NCBI RefSeq assembly: GCF_024178165.1
Contig: NZ_JAMZIE010000010.1
Coordinates: forward strand, 1 to 56,249
Source: Halohasta salina
Lineage (GTDB): Archaea; Halobacteriota; Halobacteria; Halobacteriales; Haloferacaceae
DNA: 56,249 nucleotides
Reading direction: 5' to 3'
Below the pieces are notes generated by a model. The model had not been told where the DNA came from, did no database searches, and saw only the letters and a program-made list of their open reading frames with translations. This document shows, piece by piece, positions 1-8,486 of the stretch (the stretch's first letter is position 1; every line of letters begins with the position of its first letter). Both the position numbers and the translations under genes were made by a program.

Positions 1-127
1 GTCCGCTCTCGCTCCCAACATTCAAGATTTGCCGTGTCTAACGACTCACTGAGCAGTTCTGGGGATAGCATCAACAACTCAAACCACGAACTGCTCACTT
101 CTCAAACTGGCTTAACTAGACAGTGCC
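1..127 (-). mobile_element. IS6-family element, 5' end only (runs off the window)
   Basis: On the minus strand the element begins at 127 with GGCACTGTCTAGTTAAG. This is the same terminal sequence as the second copy at 5013. A transposase start lies at 71, and the reading frame to position 1 gives MLSPELLSESL and then the WERERT motif seen in haloarchaeal IS6-type transposases (ISH14/ISH15-like). The element has inserted into the zinc-finger end of the neighbouring tnpB. Only about 127 bp are in the window, so whether this copy is intact cannot be judged. Confidence 0.8.
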
Positions 128-1129
128 GGTAAACCCACACATCGAACACCGCTTAGACGTGTTCCGAGGGTCAACCTGCACGACTGCCACCTCGTACTCC
201 TCGGCCTTGTATTCGACGTACTCGAAGAGTCGTCGGAACGCCCAGACATGTTGCCACCTCGCCTTCGGGATGTTCTCCCGAATGTGGGTCAAGTCCTCGA
301 ACACGATGTGCGAGCAGTCGTGTTCGACGGCCTCCCCGATGAGCTCGTTCGCCACCGAGTGTAGGTATATCTCGAATCGTCCAGTCTCTTTGCGACCGAC
401 ACTCTCGATGTTCTCGTGAGCGTGGCGAGAGCCACACTGTTGGAGCAACCCACGACGGTTCTCGTATTCCCTGCGCCAGTGGTTGAACTCGTCTGCCGAC
501 CAGAAGCGCCCCGTCGAAGCGACGGCGATGTTGTTGACGCCCAAATCCACACCAAGGACTGTTCTGTGCTTGGAATCGGACTCGGGTTCATCGTCTGCTT
601 CGACCTTTCTCATCGAGGCGTGTAAGTACCACTCGCCGTCTCGGTGCTGTAAGTGTGCCATCCTGAACTCGAAGTCCTCGTCGGAGACGTACTTCGTCGG
701 TGGTCTTTCCGAGTCGTCGGGAAGGATGTAGTCGCACTTGATACGTCCATCAACGGTGGAGAGGGATACGTGGTCGCGGTGGAACGTTGCGCTTCGTTTG
801 TCGTACACCGCGCTGTCTGCAGAGAAATAGGGACGTGACGTATTCTCTCAACGCTTGAGACGTTCTACTCCACTTTTGACTGCTTCGACAGCCCGCCGAA
901 TCCCCTTTTGAACGAGGTTTGCGGTGAGGTCGGTTTCGTCGCGGAGTTGGTCATACAGAGCGCGTTCGGCTTTCTGTTTGGATGTGACGTGGTATCCGTC
1001 GTCGCCGTACCAGCACCACTCTGAGGCGGTGTTGGCGCAGTGTTTGAACTGCTCGACAGTCTCACGGAGGAGCGGGTCGGCCCCTTCAGGAGTGTCGAGT
1101 TTGATGACGGCGGTTCGACGGTACTCCAC
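128..1129 (-). pseudogene. tnpB: IS200/IS605-family tnpB (RNA-guided nuclease-type), broken
   Basis: Two collinear blocks in the same frame encode a TnpB-like protein. The N-terminal block (1129-848, GTG start, MEYRRTAVIKL) runs into an in-frame TGA right after GVERLKR. The frame then continues through ENTSRP into the catalytic half. The RuvC-like motifs GVDLGVNNIAVA and VFEDLTHI are present. The zinc finger is cut after CSMCGFT by the IS6 element, so the second CxxC and the last catalytic Asp are lost. The nonsense codon probably replaced GGA or CGA of the usual RGEN motif. The protein would be inactive. No tnpA lies beside it, so this was an IS1341-type element. Confidence 0.88.
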
Positions 1130-1221
1130 TGTGTTTCACATATCAAGCCGGAGTTATTTAATTAGTCGGGAGTCGGCCTTGCTATCGAACGTGGTTTGCG
1201 TCAGTTGTTGTCGGCTTCCTG

Positions 1222-1240
1222 CCCGAGGTCAAGCCTCGGG
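1222..1240. repeat. Stem-loop CCCGAGG/CCTCGGG beyond the tnpB relic
   Basis: A perfect 7-bp stem (1222-1228 with 1234-1240) encloses a 5-nt loop. It has the same GC-rich style as the IS200/IS605 end at 4057-4081 (GCCTCGGGG/CCCCGAGGC). It probably marks an old IS200/IS605 boundary next to the tnpB relic. The exact element boundary cannot be fixed from sequence alone. Confidence 0.45.
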
Positions 1241-1430
1241 GCATCCGCCTTGACTTTTCTGTGAACGACGGTCGAGATCTCGATATCAAACTGAAGTAGC
1301 AATCGGATTGTGCGGTTTAAGAAGTTCTACCGCGACTGTTCAGAAATGGCATATAAACAAAACGAAATCTTGTGTTTTATATATGATGCTTGTATATATT
1401 TTTAGTCGGACATTCAGGTTGTGTTCACCA

Positions 1431-1667
1431 ATGAATACGCAAAACCACCATGAGCGACAGCTACGCGAGGAATTGAAATGGGCGCGCGAGGCACACGCTA
1501 TTTCTGAGATGGAAGAGTCACTGTCGTATCGAAATATGATCGAAGCGCGGAAAGACTGTATTGTTCCACAGCATCGACATATGGTCGACTGGTCTTCCGA
1601 GGATTTGGAGAAACACATCACCAGGTTAGAGACTGATTTGGAGCACGCACAACAGGGTGAGTTCTGA
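1431..1667 (+). CDS. Small hypothetical protein, 78 aa
   Basis: The ATG at 1431 is the first good start after a T/A-rich promoter-like stretch (TATATATTTTTAG at about 1391-1403). The upstream part of the open frame is unlikely to be translated. The product is hydrophilic and predicted helical, with many charged residues (Glu, Arg, His) and no membrane segment or metal motif. It is followed 3 bp later by another small gene in the same direction, so the two probably form one transcript. I do not recognise the family. Confidence 0.5.
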   Translation: MNTQNHHERQLREELKWAREAHAISEMEESLSYRNMIEARKDCIVPQHRHMVDWSSEDLEKHITRLETDLEHAQQGEF

Positions 1668-1670
1668 AAG

Positions 1671-1856
1671 ATGTCCGGTAATGTTCCATCCCACATCCAA
1701 CGCGAAGCTCGACGCGCAGGGATGACACCACGAGAGTACTGCATTTCGAGAATCGACCACTGGCGAGAGAACCTCGAACAGGTCAGTGAGGATTATCTAG
1801 GGCTGTCCGATGAAGAATTTCAAAAAAGGGTCGACGAAGAAATCGAGTCTCGCTAA
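1671..1856 (+). CDS. Small hypothetical protein, 61 aa
   Basis: This follows the 78-aa gene by 3 bp. The 61-residue product starts MSGNVPSHIQREARR and looks helical and acidic towards the C-terminus (DEEFQKRVDEEIE). The size and the pairing of two small charged proteins could suit a small regulator or an antitoxin-like pair, but no ribbon-helix-helix or toxin motif is visible. Function unknown. Confidence 0.5.
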   Translation: MSGNVPSHIQREARRAGMTPREYCISRIDHWRENLEQVSEDYLGLSDEEFQKRVDEEIESR

Positions 1857-1986
1857 GCTACCCATTAGCAGATGGGAAGGGTTCAGTGTAGACTCCCCAG
1901 CCGTTCGGGCACCGACACCTTCCCGAGAGCCCGATGTCGTCGACTGGCGTTTCGGAACGCCACACAACTCGTTGGAAAACGGAGTG

Positions 1987-2901
1987 TCACTCGAATGTGC
2001 TCACGGCCGCCCCTCTCGACGTGTTCGTGACCGCAACGACCTCATCAGGAGATTCGATCACCACAGCTTCACCACCCGAGGAGTCGAGATTGTCGCGGAT
2101 AACGTTCTGGCAGATGGTGTTTCCTGTTCGGGTCGGCTGTCGGTGCCGAGAGTGACCGACGATCTGTGGTGGCGCGTTCTCTTGCATGTGTCTGAAATCC
2201 ATCCATAGCAGCCCTGCCGACGCCCCCCTCCCGAACGTTCCACCAGTCCCGAACACTAGCTCGTAGTCTGCAACAACGTCGAGTTGTTCGTCGTCGTATC
2301 GGTCCTCGTCGAGCAGCGTCAGGAGTCGTTGGGCAGCCTGTTGTGCCTGTTCGTTGGCGGCCTGGACATCAAACGCCTCGTTCGCGCCTGCATGTGTGTA
2401 GGTGTGTTCGTATCCCTCGAAGGCGACAGTGATGTCACCCGCCGCGACGTGTTCGATGAACGACCGCCGGAGGTCGTCGTCCATTTCGATGCTGTAGACA
2501 CCCGGCCAATGGAATCGTTCGGAGAACAGCACCGCCATCTCGTGGTTCCCGAGATGATATCGGACGTGGCCTGACGGAGCCTCACCGGCAAGTCGCTCCA
2601 AGAGTGCCAGACACGCTCGGTTTTGATCCCCACGATCGATCAAATCCCCGTTGACCACGAGGAGGTACTCGTTGTCTGCCCAGTGGAGTCGACCCTCTTC
2701 GTCGGTGGTGACAATAGGGTCAAACGAATCAGTTTCCCCGACGGCTGTGAGCGCGTTGCGTGCTGCCTCAAGATAGCCGTGGATATCGCTGATACTGACA
2801 ACCGTCGGCGTCTCTCCACGTTCACGAAACCACTCGATACTATCCGGCGTTCGCTCTGGTCTGTAATCCATGGAGACTGTTTGGTTTTCTGGGCTTATCA
2901 T
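1987..2901 (-). CDS. Calcineurin-like metallophosphoesterase
   Basis: The 304-residue protein has the ordered metal-binding motifs of the calcineurin-like superfamily: SDIHG (about 38-42), GDLIDRG (about 84-90), GNHE (about 117-120), then His residues in the C-terminal half (YTHAGA and VGHSRH). Spacing is closest to PrpA/bis(5'-nucleosyl)-tetraphosphatase-like serine/threonine phosphatases. The substrate could be phosphoprotein or a dinucleotide; sequence cannot decide. The Met at 2871 (MDYRPERTP) is a plausible alternative start. The gene stands alone between accessory genes. Confidence 0.85.
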   Translation of the reverse strand: MISPENQTVSMDYRPERTPDSIEWFRERGETPTVVSISDIHGYLEAARNALTAVGETDSFDPIVTTDEEGRLHWADNEYLLVVNGDLIDRGDQNRACLALLERLAGEAPSGHVRYHLGNHEMAVLFSERFHWPGVYSIEMDDDLRRSFIEHVAAGDITVAFEGYEHTYTHAGANEAFDVQAANEQAQQAAQRLLTLLDEDRYDDEQLDVVADYELVFGTGGTFGRGASAGLLWMDFRHMQENAPPQIVGHSRHRQPTRTGNTICQNVIRDNLDSSGGEAVVIESPDEVVAVTNTSRGAAVSTFE

Positions 2902-3019
2902 TGTAGGTAACCAGCCTCAACATTCCGCGACAGTTGGTAGTGCTAAGCAGACAGTAGTCGATGTGTGCTGAAAGCTGCTCTCCTGCGCCTGTACAGTACA
3001 ACCACCCAACAGACGGTGA

Positions 3020-3589
3020 TCAGTCCAAGAGAGACAGCACCTGACTGACGTAGGTGCTGTTGTCCCAGCTCCGATGCGGACTAATATTCGTAATGAGTGA
3101 CCGTGCCTCCGAGTGAGTCGTATGTCCGCTCCGTGCGTAAGCACAGATCAACCGTGGTGTGGGCACAATCCGTGGTCCCTGAAGGACAGCATGGATGAGT
3201 GCAAAATTGGTCCCACCGAATTCGTCTGTCAGAAACCCGTCGACACCGAGTGCGTTCGCAAGAACGATGCCATCCGTTTCGCCGTCGTCAAGTCCGAATG
3301 TTGGTCTCGCCTCGGCGGTATCCGACCGTGCATACGGATCTTCGACTATGTAGTAGTCCTGAGCCGCGAGAACGTTGGTAGCTGCAGCACTGTGTATATC
3401 CTGGTACTGTGTGATGTCACGAAGCTCCGAGACGACTTCGGGCGGGACAGTAACCTCACAGGCGGTGAGCAGATACTGAAGCGGATCTGACGCGGTCGTC
3501 GTATCGTACGCTTCGTCAGCACGCGGAACAGCGAGACTTACGAGTGCACTTGTGTCGGCAACGACCGTCCGTAGGCGTGACCTACTCAT
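3020..3589 (-). CDS. PIN-domain toxin-like nuclease
   Basis: The 189-residue protein starts with the PIN signature VVADTSALVSLA (first acidic residue Asp12). An acidic VSELRD helix follows, then DDGETDGIVLANALG and FLTDEFGG, which supply the remaining acidic active-site residues. The layout resembles DUF3368-type PIN proteins, which pair with UPF0175 antitoxins. The start overlaps the upstream antitoxin stop by 4 bp (ATGA at 3586-3589). The likely role is an RNase toxin. The roughly 45-residue C-terminal extension after the PIN core is unexplained. Confidence 0.75.
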   Translation of the reverse strand: MSRSRLRTVVADTSALVSLAVPRADEAYDTTTASDPLQYLLTACEVTVPPEVVSELRDITQYQDIHSAAATNVLAAQDYYIVEDPYARSDTAEARPTFGLDDGETDGIVLANALGVDGFLTDEFGGTNFALIHAVLQGPRIVPTPRLICAYARSGHTTHSEARSLITNISPHRSWDNSTYVSQVLSLLD

Positions 3590-3954
3590 TGATCGTCGAC
3601 TTCGTCGGTCGCGACTGTCGTGGTGTCCCCATCATAGATATCGACGTCATCCGGAGCAGCAATATCGAGCGGTTCATCGGATAGGTCAGATTTGAGAAGC
3701 CGGAGTCGTTGGGCGGTCTCAGCGCCGACGAGCTGTTTTGCCGTTTCGAAATCAAGTTGGTCATCGTAATACTTCGTCGCGACCAACTCTTGGAAGGTCT
3801 CGCTGTCGGCGGTATCCTCTATATACTCTCGCATCGCCTCAACAAGAACATCCGTGCGATCCTTGTCGAAGAGGTCAGCGATCGCATCAAGCCGCTCGAC
3901 GAGATATTCCGGTGACTGGAAATGGACTCGTCTGGGATCATCACTTGCACTCAT
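3586..3954 (-). CDS. UPF0175/RHH-like antitoxin
   Basis: I chose the start MSASDDPRRVHF at 3954 because a short ribbon-helix-helix-like segment (VHFQSPEYLVERLDAIADLF, about 8-27) begins just after it; the open frame upstream of it is unlikely. The following DFETAKQLVGAETAQRLRLL segment resembles the UPF0175 helix-turn-helix. An acidic C-terminal tail follows, which typically neutralises a toxin. The gene overlaps the downstream PIN gene by ATGA, so the two are translationally coupled, with the antitoxin first. Confidence 0.7.
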   Translation of the reverse strand: MSASDDPRRVHFQSPEYLVERLDAIADLFDKDRTDVLVEAMREYIEDTADSETFQELVATKYYDDQLDFETAKQLVGAETAQRLRLLKSDLSDEPLDIAAPDDVDIYDGDTTTVATDEVDDQ

Positions 3955-4019
3955 CCTATGTGCAAGTTCTGCACACAGAAGGATAATCATTGCGGCGTTT
4001 GCGCAGAGCTTGCATATTA

Positions 4020-4095
4020 AATGGGAACACAGTCTCTACAGAGGAAACAAGGCGAGTGCCTCGGGGCTTGACCCCGAGGCAGTTCACAGGTCCAG
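4020..4095 (+). mobile_element. Solo IS200/IS605 right end (no transposase left)
   Basis: A perfect 10-bp stem TGCCTCGGGG/CCCCGAGGCA (4057-4066 with 4072-4081) is followed by AGTTCACAG. The same trailer follows the stem at 28476-28525. The reading frame across the stem (ASASGLDPEAVH) resembles the read-through C-terminal tail of some haloarchaeal TnpB proteins. No other part of the element remains, so this is a scar. Confidence 0.6.
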
Positions 4096-4196
4096 TGTTC
4101 AAGATCGGTACTTCCCAACCGATCTAAGAGCTGTAGCTAAAGTGTGACTCTCATGATGATCTACCGACTGGTCGACGCGACCGCTGCCAACCGGCG

Positions 4197-4535
4197 CTAC
4201 TTCTCGCGCAGGAATTCCTCACACCGATCGGTCATTTGATCTGTGAATGCCATCGATATGTGTCCCTGGGGATTCGCAACTACTCGGTGTTTGATCGTCC
4301 CGATAACCCACGGCGAACAGTACGATGTTTTGTCGGGGTTGCGGCCAGTCACCCAGTCATCTCCAACCTCGTGATTCGCTGGGAGATCACTTGTTGTGAG
4401 CGCAGCACAGAGGTACTCTTCTCCGGGGAACGGAAGCGTATCGGCGCTGAGAACCAGCCACAGTCTCGGATTAGAACCCTGCTTGAACGGATCCGGTGCC
4501 CAGATGACATCCCCTTTCTGGTATCGGTCACTCAC
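4197..4535 (-). CDS. MazF/PemK-like toxin
   Basis: I chose the GTG start at 4535. It gives VSDRYQKGDVIWAPDPF, the standard beginning of the MazF/PemK beta-barrel, and overlaps the antitoxin stop by 8 bp. The longer open frame upstream reads through the antitoxin in another frame. The 112-residue product keeps the core strands (RLWLVLSADTLPF, YLCAALTTSD). The family are mRNA interferases. The usual catalytic Arg/Thr pair could not be placed with certainty, so activity is inferred. Confidence 0.72.
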   Translation of the reverse strand: MSDRYQKGDVIWAPDPFKQGSNPRLWLVLSADTLPFPGEEYLCAALTTSDLPANHEVGDDWVTGRNPDKTSYCSPWVIGTIKHRVVANPQGHISMAFTDQMTDRCEEFLREK

Positions 4536-4896
4536 GGTCTTTACGGGGGTCAACAGCGTGGTCTTGCCATTCGTCGTACGCCATAGGTTCATCTTCGTGG
4601 CTTGCCGCGACCTTGGCAGCATGATCCGTCGCAGCGTCCACACTCTGAACATGGTCACTCACACGCCAGTAGTTACCTCTGTGGTCGACACGCCCAGCCT
4701 CGCGCAGACGGACGAGTGTCGGCCCCAAGGACCCTCTTGTGACGCCAGTTTCTTTTGCAATCTCGCTTTGGGAGAATGCCTGGTCCTGATGAGATTCAAG
4801 AAATGATAGAATCTCGTGTGCATTTGTTCCCGGATTCGGACCACTGTCGTCGTCAATCTCCTCGAACCGGTCCGCGCTGATTGGCATATGTATCAC
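4528..4896 (-). CDS. Winged-helix antitoxin/regulator of the MazF-like gene
   Basis: The 122-residue protein has a clear winged-helix core: HEILSFLESHQDQAFSQSE, then IAKETGVTRGSLGPTLVRL as the helix-turn-helix, then AGRVDHRGNYW as the wing. A C-terminal charged tail (about 80-122) could bind the toxin. MPISADRF at 4887 is an alternative start. Antitoxins of MazF families are more often AbrB or RHH folds. A MarR/Rrf2-like winged-helix partner is less usual but known in haloarchaeal toxin-antitoxin pairs. Confidence 0.7.
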   Translation of the reverse strand: MIHMPISADRFEEIDDDSGPNPGTNAHEILSFLESHQDQAFSQSEIAKETGVTRGSLGPTLVRLREAGRVDHRGNYWRVSDHVQSVDAATDHAAKVAASHEDEPMAYDEWQDHAVDPRKDRE

Positions 4897-5012
4897 TATG
4901 TATCGGATGTACTAAGCCATTTGGATCTTCAAAATGAGTTGAGAGCTCGCAGATCCTACTTCGCTCCTAGATCGACGGCGAACTTCCGACTCAGATTCAT
5001 GATTTCGCTGTT

Positions 5013-5755
5013 GGCACTGTCTAGTTAAGCCAGTTTGAGAAGCGAGCAGGTCGTTGAGTTAATTGGTCAGAATGCTCGCAGACCTGCTCAGCGAGTCGTT
5101 AGCGGCGGATTATCAAGAATGTTGGGAGCGTGAGCGGACGGCGACACCCGTCAGGGTGTTCGCCGTCCAGCTCCACGCGACCGGCTGTTCTCTTCGAGAA
5201 AACAAGAGAAATTCTTCGTCTATTGGGCGTTCAACGCTCTCATCAAGCAGTTTGACAGTGGGTACATCAGCTAGCTGACAGCTGTCACAACCCGCCTGAG
5301 GCGAAGCCGAAGCGGGTTGCGGTTGACGAAACCGCTGTCAAAATCAATGGCGAGTGGTCTTGGTTGAATGCTGCAATAGACATCGAGACAAAATTGATTC
5401 TCGATGTCGAGCTATTCGGACGACATGGCACCGATCCAGCTGCTGCGTTTCTCCATCGACTGACCGAGAAACACGATCTCTCCGAGACCGTGTTTCTCGT
5501 CGATGGCTACGGCTACCAGACTGCCCTTGCTCGATTAGGACTGAGCGGTCGGCTTGACTACGTTGACCGAAACCTGATCGAAAAATGGTTTCAGACACTC
5601 AAAATGAGGATCGACCGCTTCCATAATTCGTGGGTGGGCAGTCGGTCAGTCGTCCGTGAGTGGTTGATACAGTTTGTACAATACTATAACTTTCACCGAC
5701 CGCATCGAGCTCTCGATGGACAGACGCCAGTTGAGGAGGTTATCTAGACAGTGCC
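5013..5755 (+). mobile_element. IS6-family insertion sequence, decayed
   Basis: The ends are GGCACTGTCTAGTTAAG at 5013 and CTAGACAGTGCC at 5755, forming a terminal inverted repeat. The element is 743 bp, normal for haloarchaeal IS6 members. It sits in opposite orientation to the partial copy at 1-127, so the 4.9 kb between them is flanked by inverted IS6 copies with their 5' ends facing inward. No matching 8-bp flanks are visible, so simple target duplication at this site has been lost or never existed. Confidence 0.85.
5072..5747 (+). pseudogene. IS6-family transposase, frameshifted and with a nonsense codon
   Basis: The start MLADLLSESL at 5072 leads into WERERTATPVR. Near 5200 the frame shifts at LREN, where the sequence continues one frame away as EKTREILRLLGVQRSHQAV. 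A TGA then stands where homologues have Trp (AV*QWVHQL). The rest is intact: VAVDETAVKING (first catalytic Asp), FLVDGYGY (second Asp) and DRNLIEKWFQTLKMR (catalytic Glu). The C-terminus FHRPHRALDGQTPVEEV is complete. Not functional unless supplied in trans. Confidence 0.88.
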
Positions 5756-5960
5756 GAATACATTGACATCCTCCTCCGCCTGAAGGCGGGAGGAATCCCG
5801 AGCGGTGGGAGTTTCAGGTTTGCAGTCCAAGCAACTGACTACCAGACCTTTCGGGCACGGGTAGTCCCACAGCATCGGACTAGTGGATTGCTGGCCATGC
5901 CAAGTGGCCGTTACCCCTATCCTCGACCGTGTACGGCATCCCGGTGTTGTTTTGACCACG
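5756..5960 (-). mobile_element. IS200/IS605 right end with tnpB tail remnant
   Basis: Read on the minus strand, the sequence ends in a stem-loop (CCTCCTCCGCC at 5770-5780 with GGCGGGAGG at 5785-5793) followed by GGATGTCA. The same trailer occurs at 23400 and 33571. The frame over it reads TARDSSRLQAEEDVN, the kind of read-through tail common on haloarchaeal TnpB proteins. The adjoining IS6 element begins within a few bases. The stretch from 5960 to 6240 holds no convincing gene. It probably belongs to the same decayed element. Confidence 0.55.
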
Positions 5961-6241
5961 GGGATGCCAGCAGGCGTCGGCAGAGTCGGGGGTATCTTTC
6001 TGAGTCACTGTGAGCAGTCAACACAGACACACGCTTCTAGCATGTGTGTTCACTGACTGCTGTTTCGGATATTGCCTCGTTTCGTGGGTGGACAGACCAC
6101 CTCCGAAGGACAGGACGGAATCCGCTCCGTTCCGACCGATTCCTACCTTAATGTAGAGCGGGCAGTCAATTAAAACGTTGCTGTGGGAAACTCGGAGTAG
6201 CCATCTGAATGGAAGTTTGTTTCTCACCACGTCGGCTTCAT

Positions 6242-6311
6242 CACCCGCCTATTCGTCATTCGGTTCCGACCTGTGCGGTCGGAACACTCCTTCCTCACGG
6301 GAAGGCGGGTG
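6242..6311. repeat. Cruciform-forming structured element
   Basis: The outer arms CACCCGCCT (6242-6250) and AGGCGGGTG (6303-6311) are perfect inverted repeats. Inside lies a perfect 9-bp stem GTTCCGACC/GGTCGGAAC (6263-6271 with 6277-6285), and a third small stem CCTTCC/GGGAAGG overlaps the right arm. The element sits just downstream of the DUF5305 gene. It could be an IS200/IS605 end, a transcription-terminating structure or a small structured RNA. Confidence 0.5.
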
Positions 6312-6360
6312 TATTCGCCTTGTAATTATATAATCAAGTGGCCGGAAGCTGCACAGATTA

Positions 6361-7515
6361 TTATTCACTCGGCCGGTCGGTGTCGTGATTCATCGGCTCC
6401 GGCTCCTGGTCGAACGGCTCTGACGGTGTCGACGAGGGCCCAAACGCTGCGAACCCGAACTCGTCGGTGTTGCCGTCTTCGCCGTCACGATACTCGTACA
6501 TCAGGTTCCCGTCGACGACGGCGTAGATGTCCTTGTTCGTGTCGTGAATGACCCGTTTCTCGGAGTCGATCGCGATGTCGACCAGGTCGACCAACGCTTC
6601 GACCGGCACGCGAGCATAGTTGCCCGTCGCCGGGATCGTCCCCCGAGAGATCCATTCGACGTATCGCACCCGTTCGTACTGCCGCCGGAACGAATCGAAA
6701 TCGTCGATCCGCCGTCCAGTGTACAACACGCCCCCCGCGAGACCGATTGCAGCAAGGCCAGCGAGGCCAACCCCTAAATCACGCGGAGGGATACGACCAC
6801 GAGGCCCGAAGAGACCGCTCGTCCCGCCGCCAGCGACCGCCTGCTGGACAGTTGTCGTGTTGGTCTGTCGGTCCTGTTGTGGGGTCCGGAGTTCGTATGC
6901 GCGGTCGGTAATCGTCAGCGGGGTTTCGGCGGTCGCTCTGCCGCTGTAGCTGCCGGAGTCGTACAGCGCGATAGCCGAGACCCGTGCTTCGATCGTACCG
7001 ATATCTCCGGCTTCGGCAGTCACGTTCGCCAACTGGTCGCGGGCGAGCTGCTGGACATCGAGTGTGACTTGCGTCCGTGCCGTGCCGTCGGTCACGTTTT
7101 GGCTGTCGATAGCGAGCGTCTGTGAATCCCGCCAGAAGACCTCTCCGTTCCGCGTCGCCGACAGTTCGAGGACGATTTGCTGTGTGACTGAGACGGTTCG
7201 GTCGGGTGGCGTCGACGTGACGGCGATCAACTCCACCTCCGGAGTCGCCGTCCGAAGGTAGACCGGCATGTCGGTCAGCGTTTCACTCCGATTGTACAGC
7301 GACGTGTTTCCGGTTACTGTCGCCTCGGTCGAGAGCGTCGTCTCGACGGTCATCGAATCGGTTTCGACGGTGACCTGCTGCGGCTCGGGTTCCGAGGCCA
7401 CGCCACCGACGGCCGTGGCGACCGCAATAACGCCGATGAGGAGCAGCGCTGGGACGAGACGATGCCAGTATTTGCCGCAGATGTATTTTGTTCGGAGCTC
7501 CAAATCACTCGTCAT
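6361..7515 (-). CDS. DUF5305-type membrane protein
   Basis: The 384-residue protein has an N-terminal membrane segment (about 17-39, LVPALLLIGVIAVATAVGG). An extracellular beta-rich domain with several Asn-X-Ser/Thr sequons follows, then a second membrane segment (about 247-267, GVGLAGLAAIGLAGGVLYTG) and a cytoplasmic tail of about 115 residues (YVEWISRGTIP, KRVIHDTNKDIYAVVDG). This matches the haloarchaeal DUF5305 layout. These genes commonly travel with SipW-type signal peptidases. It probably helps assemble or anchor the exported fibre-like protein encoded upstream. It has its own promoter side with a paired operator (7587-7625). Confidence 0.8.
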   Translation of the reverse strand: MTSDLELRTKYICGKYWHRLVPALLLIGVIAVATAVGGVASEPEPQQVTVETDSMTVETTLSTEATVTGNTSLYNRSETLTDMPVYLRTATPEVELIAVTSTPPDRTVSVTQQIVLELSATRNGEVFWRDSQTLAIDSQNVTDGTARTQVTLDVQQLARDQLANVTAEAGDIGTIEARVSAIALYDSGSYSGRATAETPLTITDRAYELRTPQQDRQTNTTTVQQAVAGGGTSGLFGPRGRIPPRDLGVGLAGLAAIGLAGGVLYTGRRIDDFDSFRRQYERVRYVEWISRGTIPATGNYARVPVEALVDLVDIAIDSEKRVIHDTNKDIYAVVDGNLMYEYRDGEDGNTDEFGFAAFGPSSTPSEPFDQEPEPMNHDTDRPSE

Positions 7516-7586
7516 CCAATAGCCTCCACGATCGTGTGTGTAGCGTCCATACTACTACAGCCGCCATACGTGTCAAAAAGCGTATG

Positions 7587-7625
7587 CTAACTCCGGCGTG
7601 AGCGGGCTGCTTACGACCAGGTAAG
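7587..7625 (-). promoter_or_regulatory. Paired CTWAC-N6-GTWAG operator upstream of DUF5305
   Basis: The gene-proximal site is CTAAC-TCCGGC-GTGAG (7587-7602) and the distal site is CTTAC-GACCAG-GTAAG (7610-7625). They are offset by exactly 23 bp, as in three other pairs at 10268, 15014 and 15072. A weak T-run (7572-7579 region) sits where a TATA box would be. Function is inferred. Confidence 0.6.
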
Positions 7626-7673
7626 TCGGTCGACGCTCTCGTTACGGGAGTCGGCCACGACCCCTCAGTCCGT

Positions 7674-8486
7674 TCACGACACCTGAAGACCCGTTCCACT
7701 GCCGTCGGCCGTATCGGTGACGACGATCCGTTCGCTCTGGATCTCTCCGGTGTCGTCGAACAGTCGAACCGTGATTTCGAAGGTGTCTCCGTCCCGCCGG
7801 CCACCGCTTGTGAAGCCGATCGTGTCGCTCTGTGCACTCGATTCTCTGGTCTCGACGCCGTCGTTCCGGTCGAGGTTCTCGAAGTCGACGCTCACCCGGT
7901 CGAACGAGCCGGTCTCGCCTTCGATACTGTAGCTGACCGCGTACTCTGCTTTCCCGCCCTTCGCGTTCGTCGTTCGATCGACGATCTCGACAGTTCCGAA
8001 GGCGAGCGTCGGGTCCGCGCAGTCGCTCGTGTCGACCAGCGCGGAGCGAGTCGCCTGCCCGCTGAACTGCCCGTTGGCGCTCGCAGCGATCGTCACAGCC
8101 AGGTCGCTCGGAGGCGACTCACAACCGACTGTCGCGGCCGTCGTCAGCGACTCGCCGGGGCCGAGCCTCGCCTGACTGTTCGACAGCGATGCCGCCGCCG
8201 AGACGTCGACGGTCAGCGTCCGATTGAGGTTGTTCGTTACGGTAACGAGCCGCCCCTCGGTACCCGCCTGCAGACCGTCTGTCACGTCGATTCCGAGGAA
8301 CCCCTCGGAGTCGTCAGCGACCGGAGCAGCCGTTCCGCGGTCGACAGAGCCGGTCGTAACCGCCGCCGAGGGTGCGACCACGAACCCGGCGACAAGAAGC
8401 CCAACCGCAAGCCCGACGACGAGGACCAGTGCCCGACTGTTCGCCCCGTTTCGGGATCGTGAGCGTGATCGTCGACCGACGGTCAT
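7674..8486 (-). CDS. Secreted hypothetical protein of the SipW locus
   Basis: I chose the start at 8486 (MTVGRRSRSRSRNG) because it overlaps the signal-peptidase stop by ATGA; the longer frame runs through the peptidase gene. The 270-residue product has an Arg-rich start, one hydrophobic segment (about 19-42, ALVLVVGLAVGLLVAGFVVAP) and then a beta-rich, Thr/Ser/Asp-rich domain. The pattern is that of an exported, possibly membrane-anchored surface protein. Segments such as RLVTVTNNLNRTLTV and FGTVEIVDRTTN look like Ig-like beta strands. I do not recognise a named family. Position suggests it is a minor subunit or a SipW substrate. Confidence 0.7.
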   Translation of the reverse strand: MTVGRRSRSRSRNGANSRALVLVVGLAVGLLVAGFVVAPSAAVTTGSVDRGTAAPVADDSEGFLGIDVTDGLQAGTEGRLVTVTNNLNRTLTVDVSAAASLSNSQARLGPGESLTTAATVGCESPPSDLAVTIAASANGQFSGQATRSALVDTSDCADPTLAFGTVEIVDRTTNAKGGKAEYAVSYSIEGETGSFDRVSVDFENLDRNDGVETRESSAQSDTIGFTSGGRRDGDTFEITVRLFDDTGEIQSERIVVTDTADGSGTGLQVS

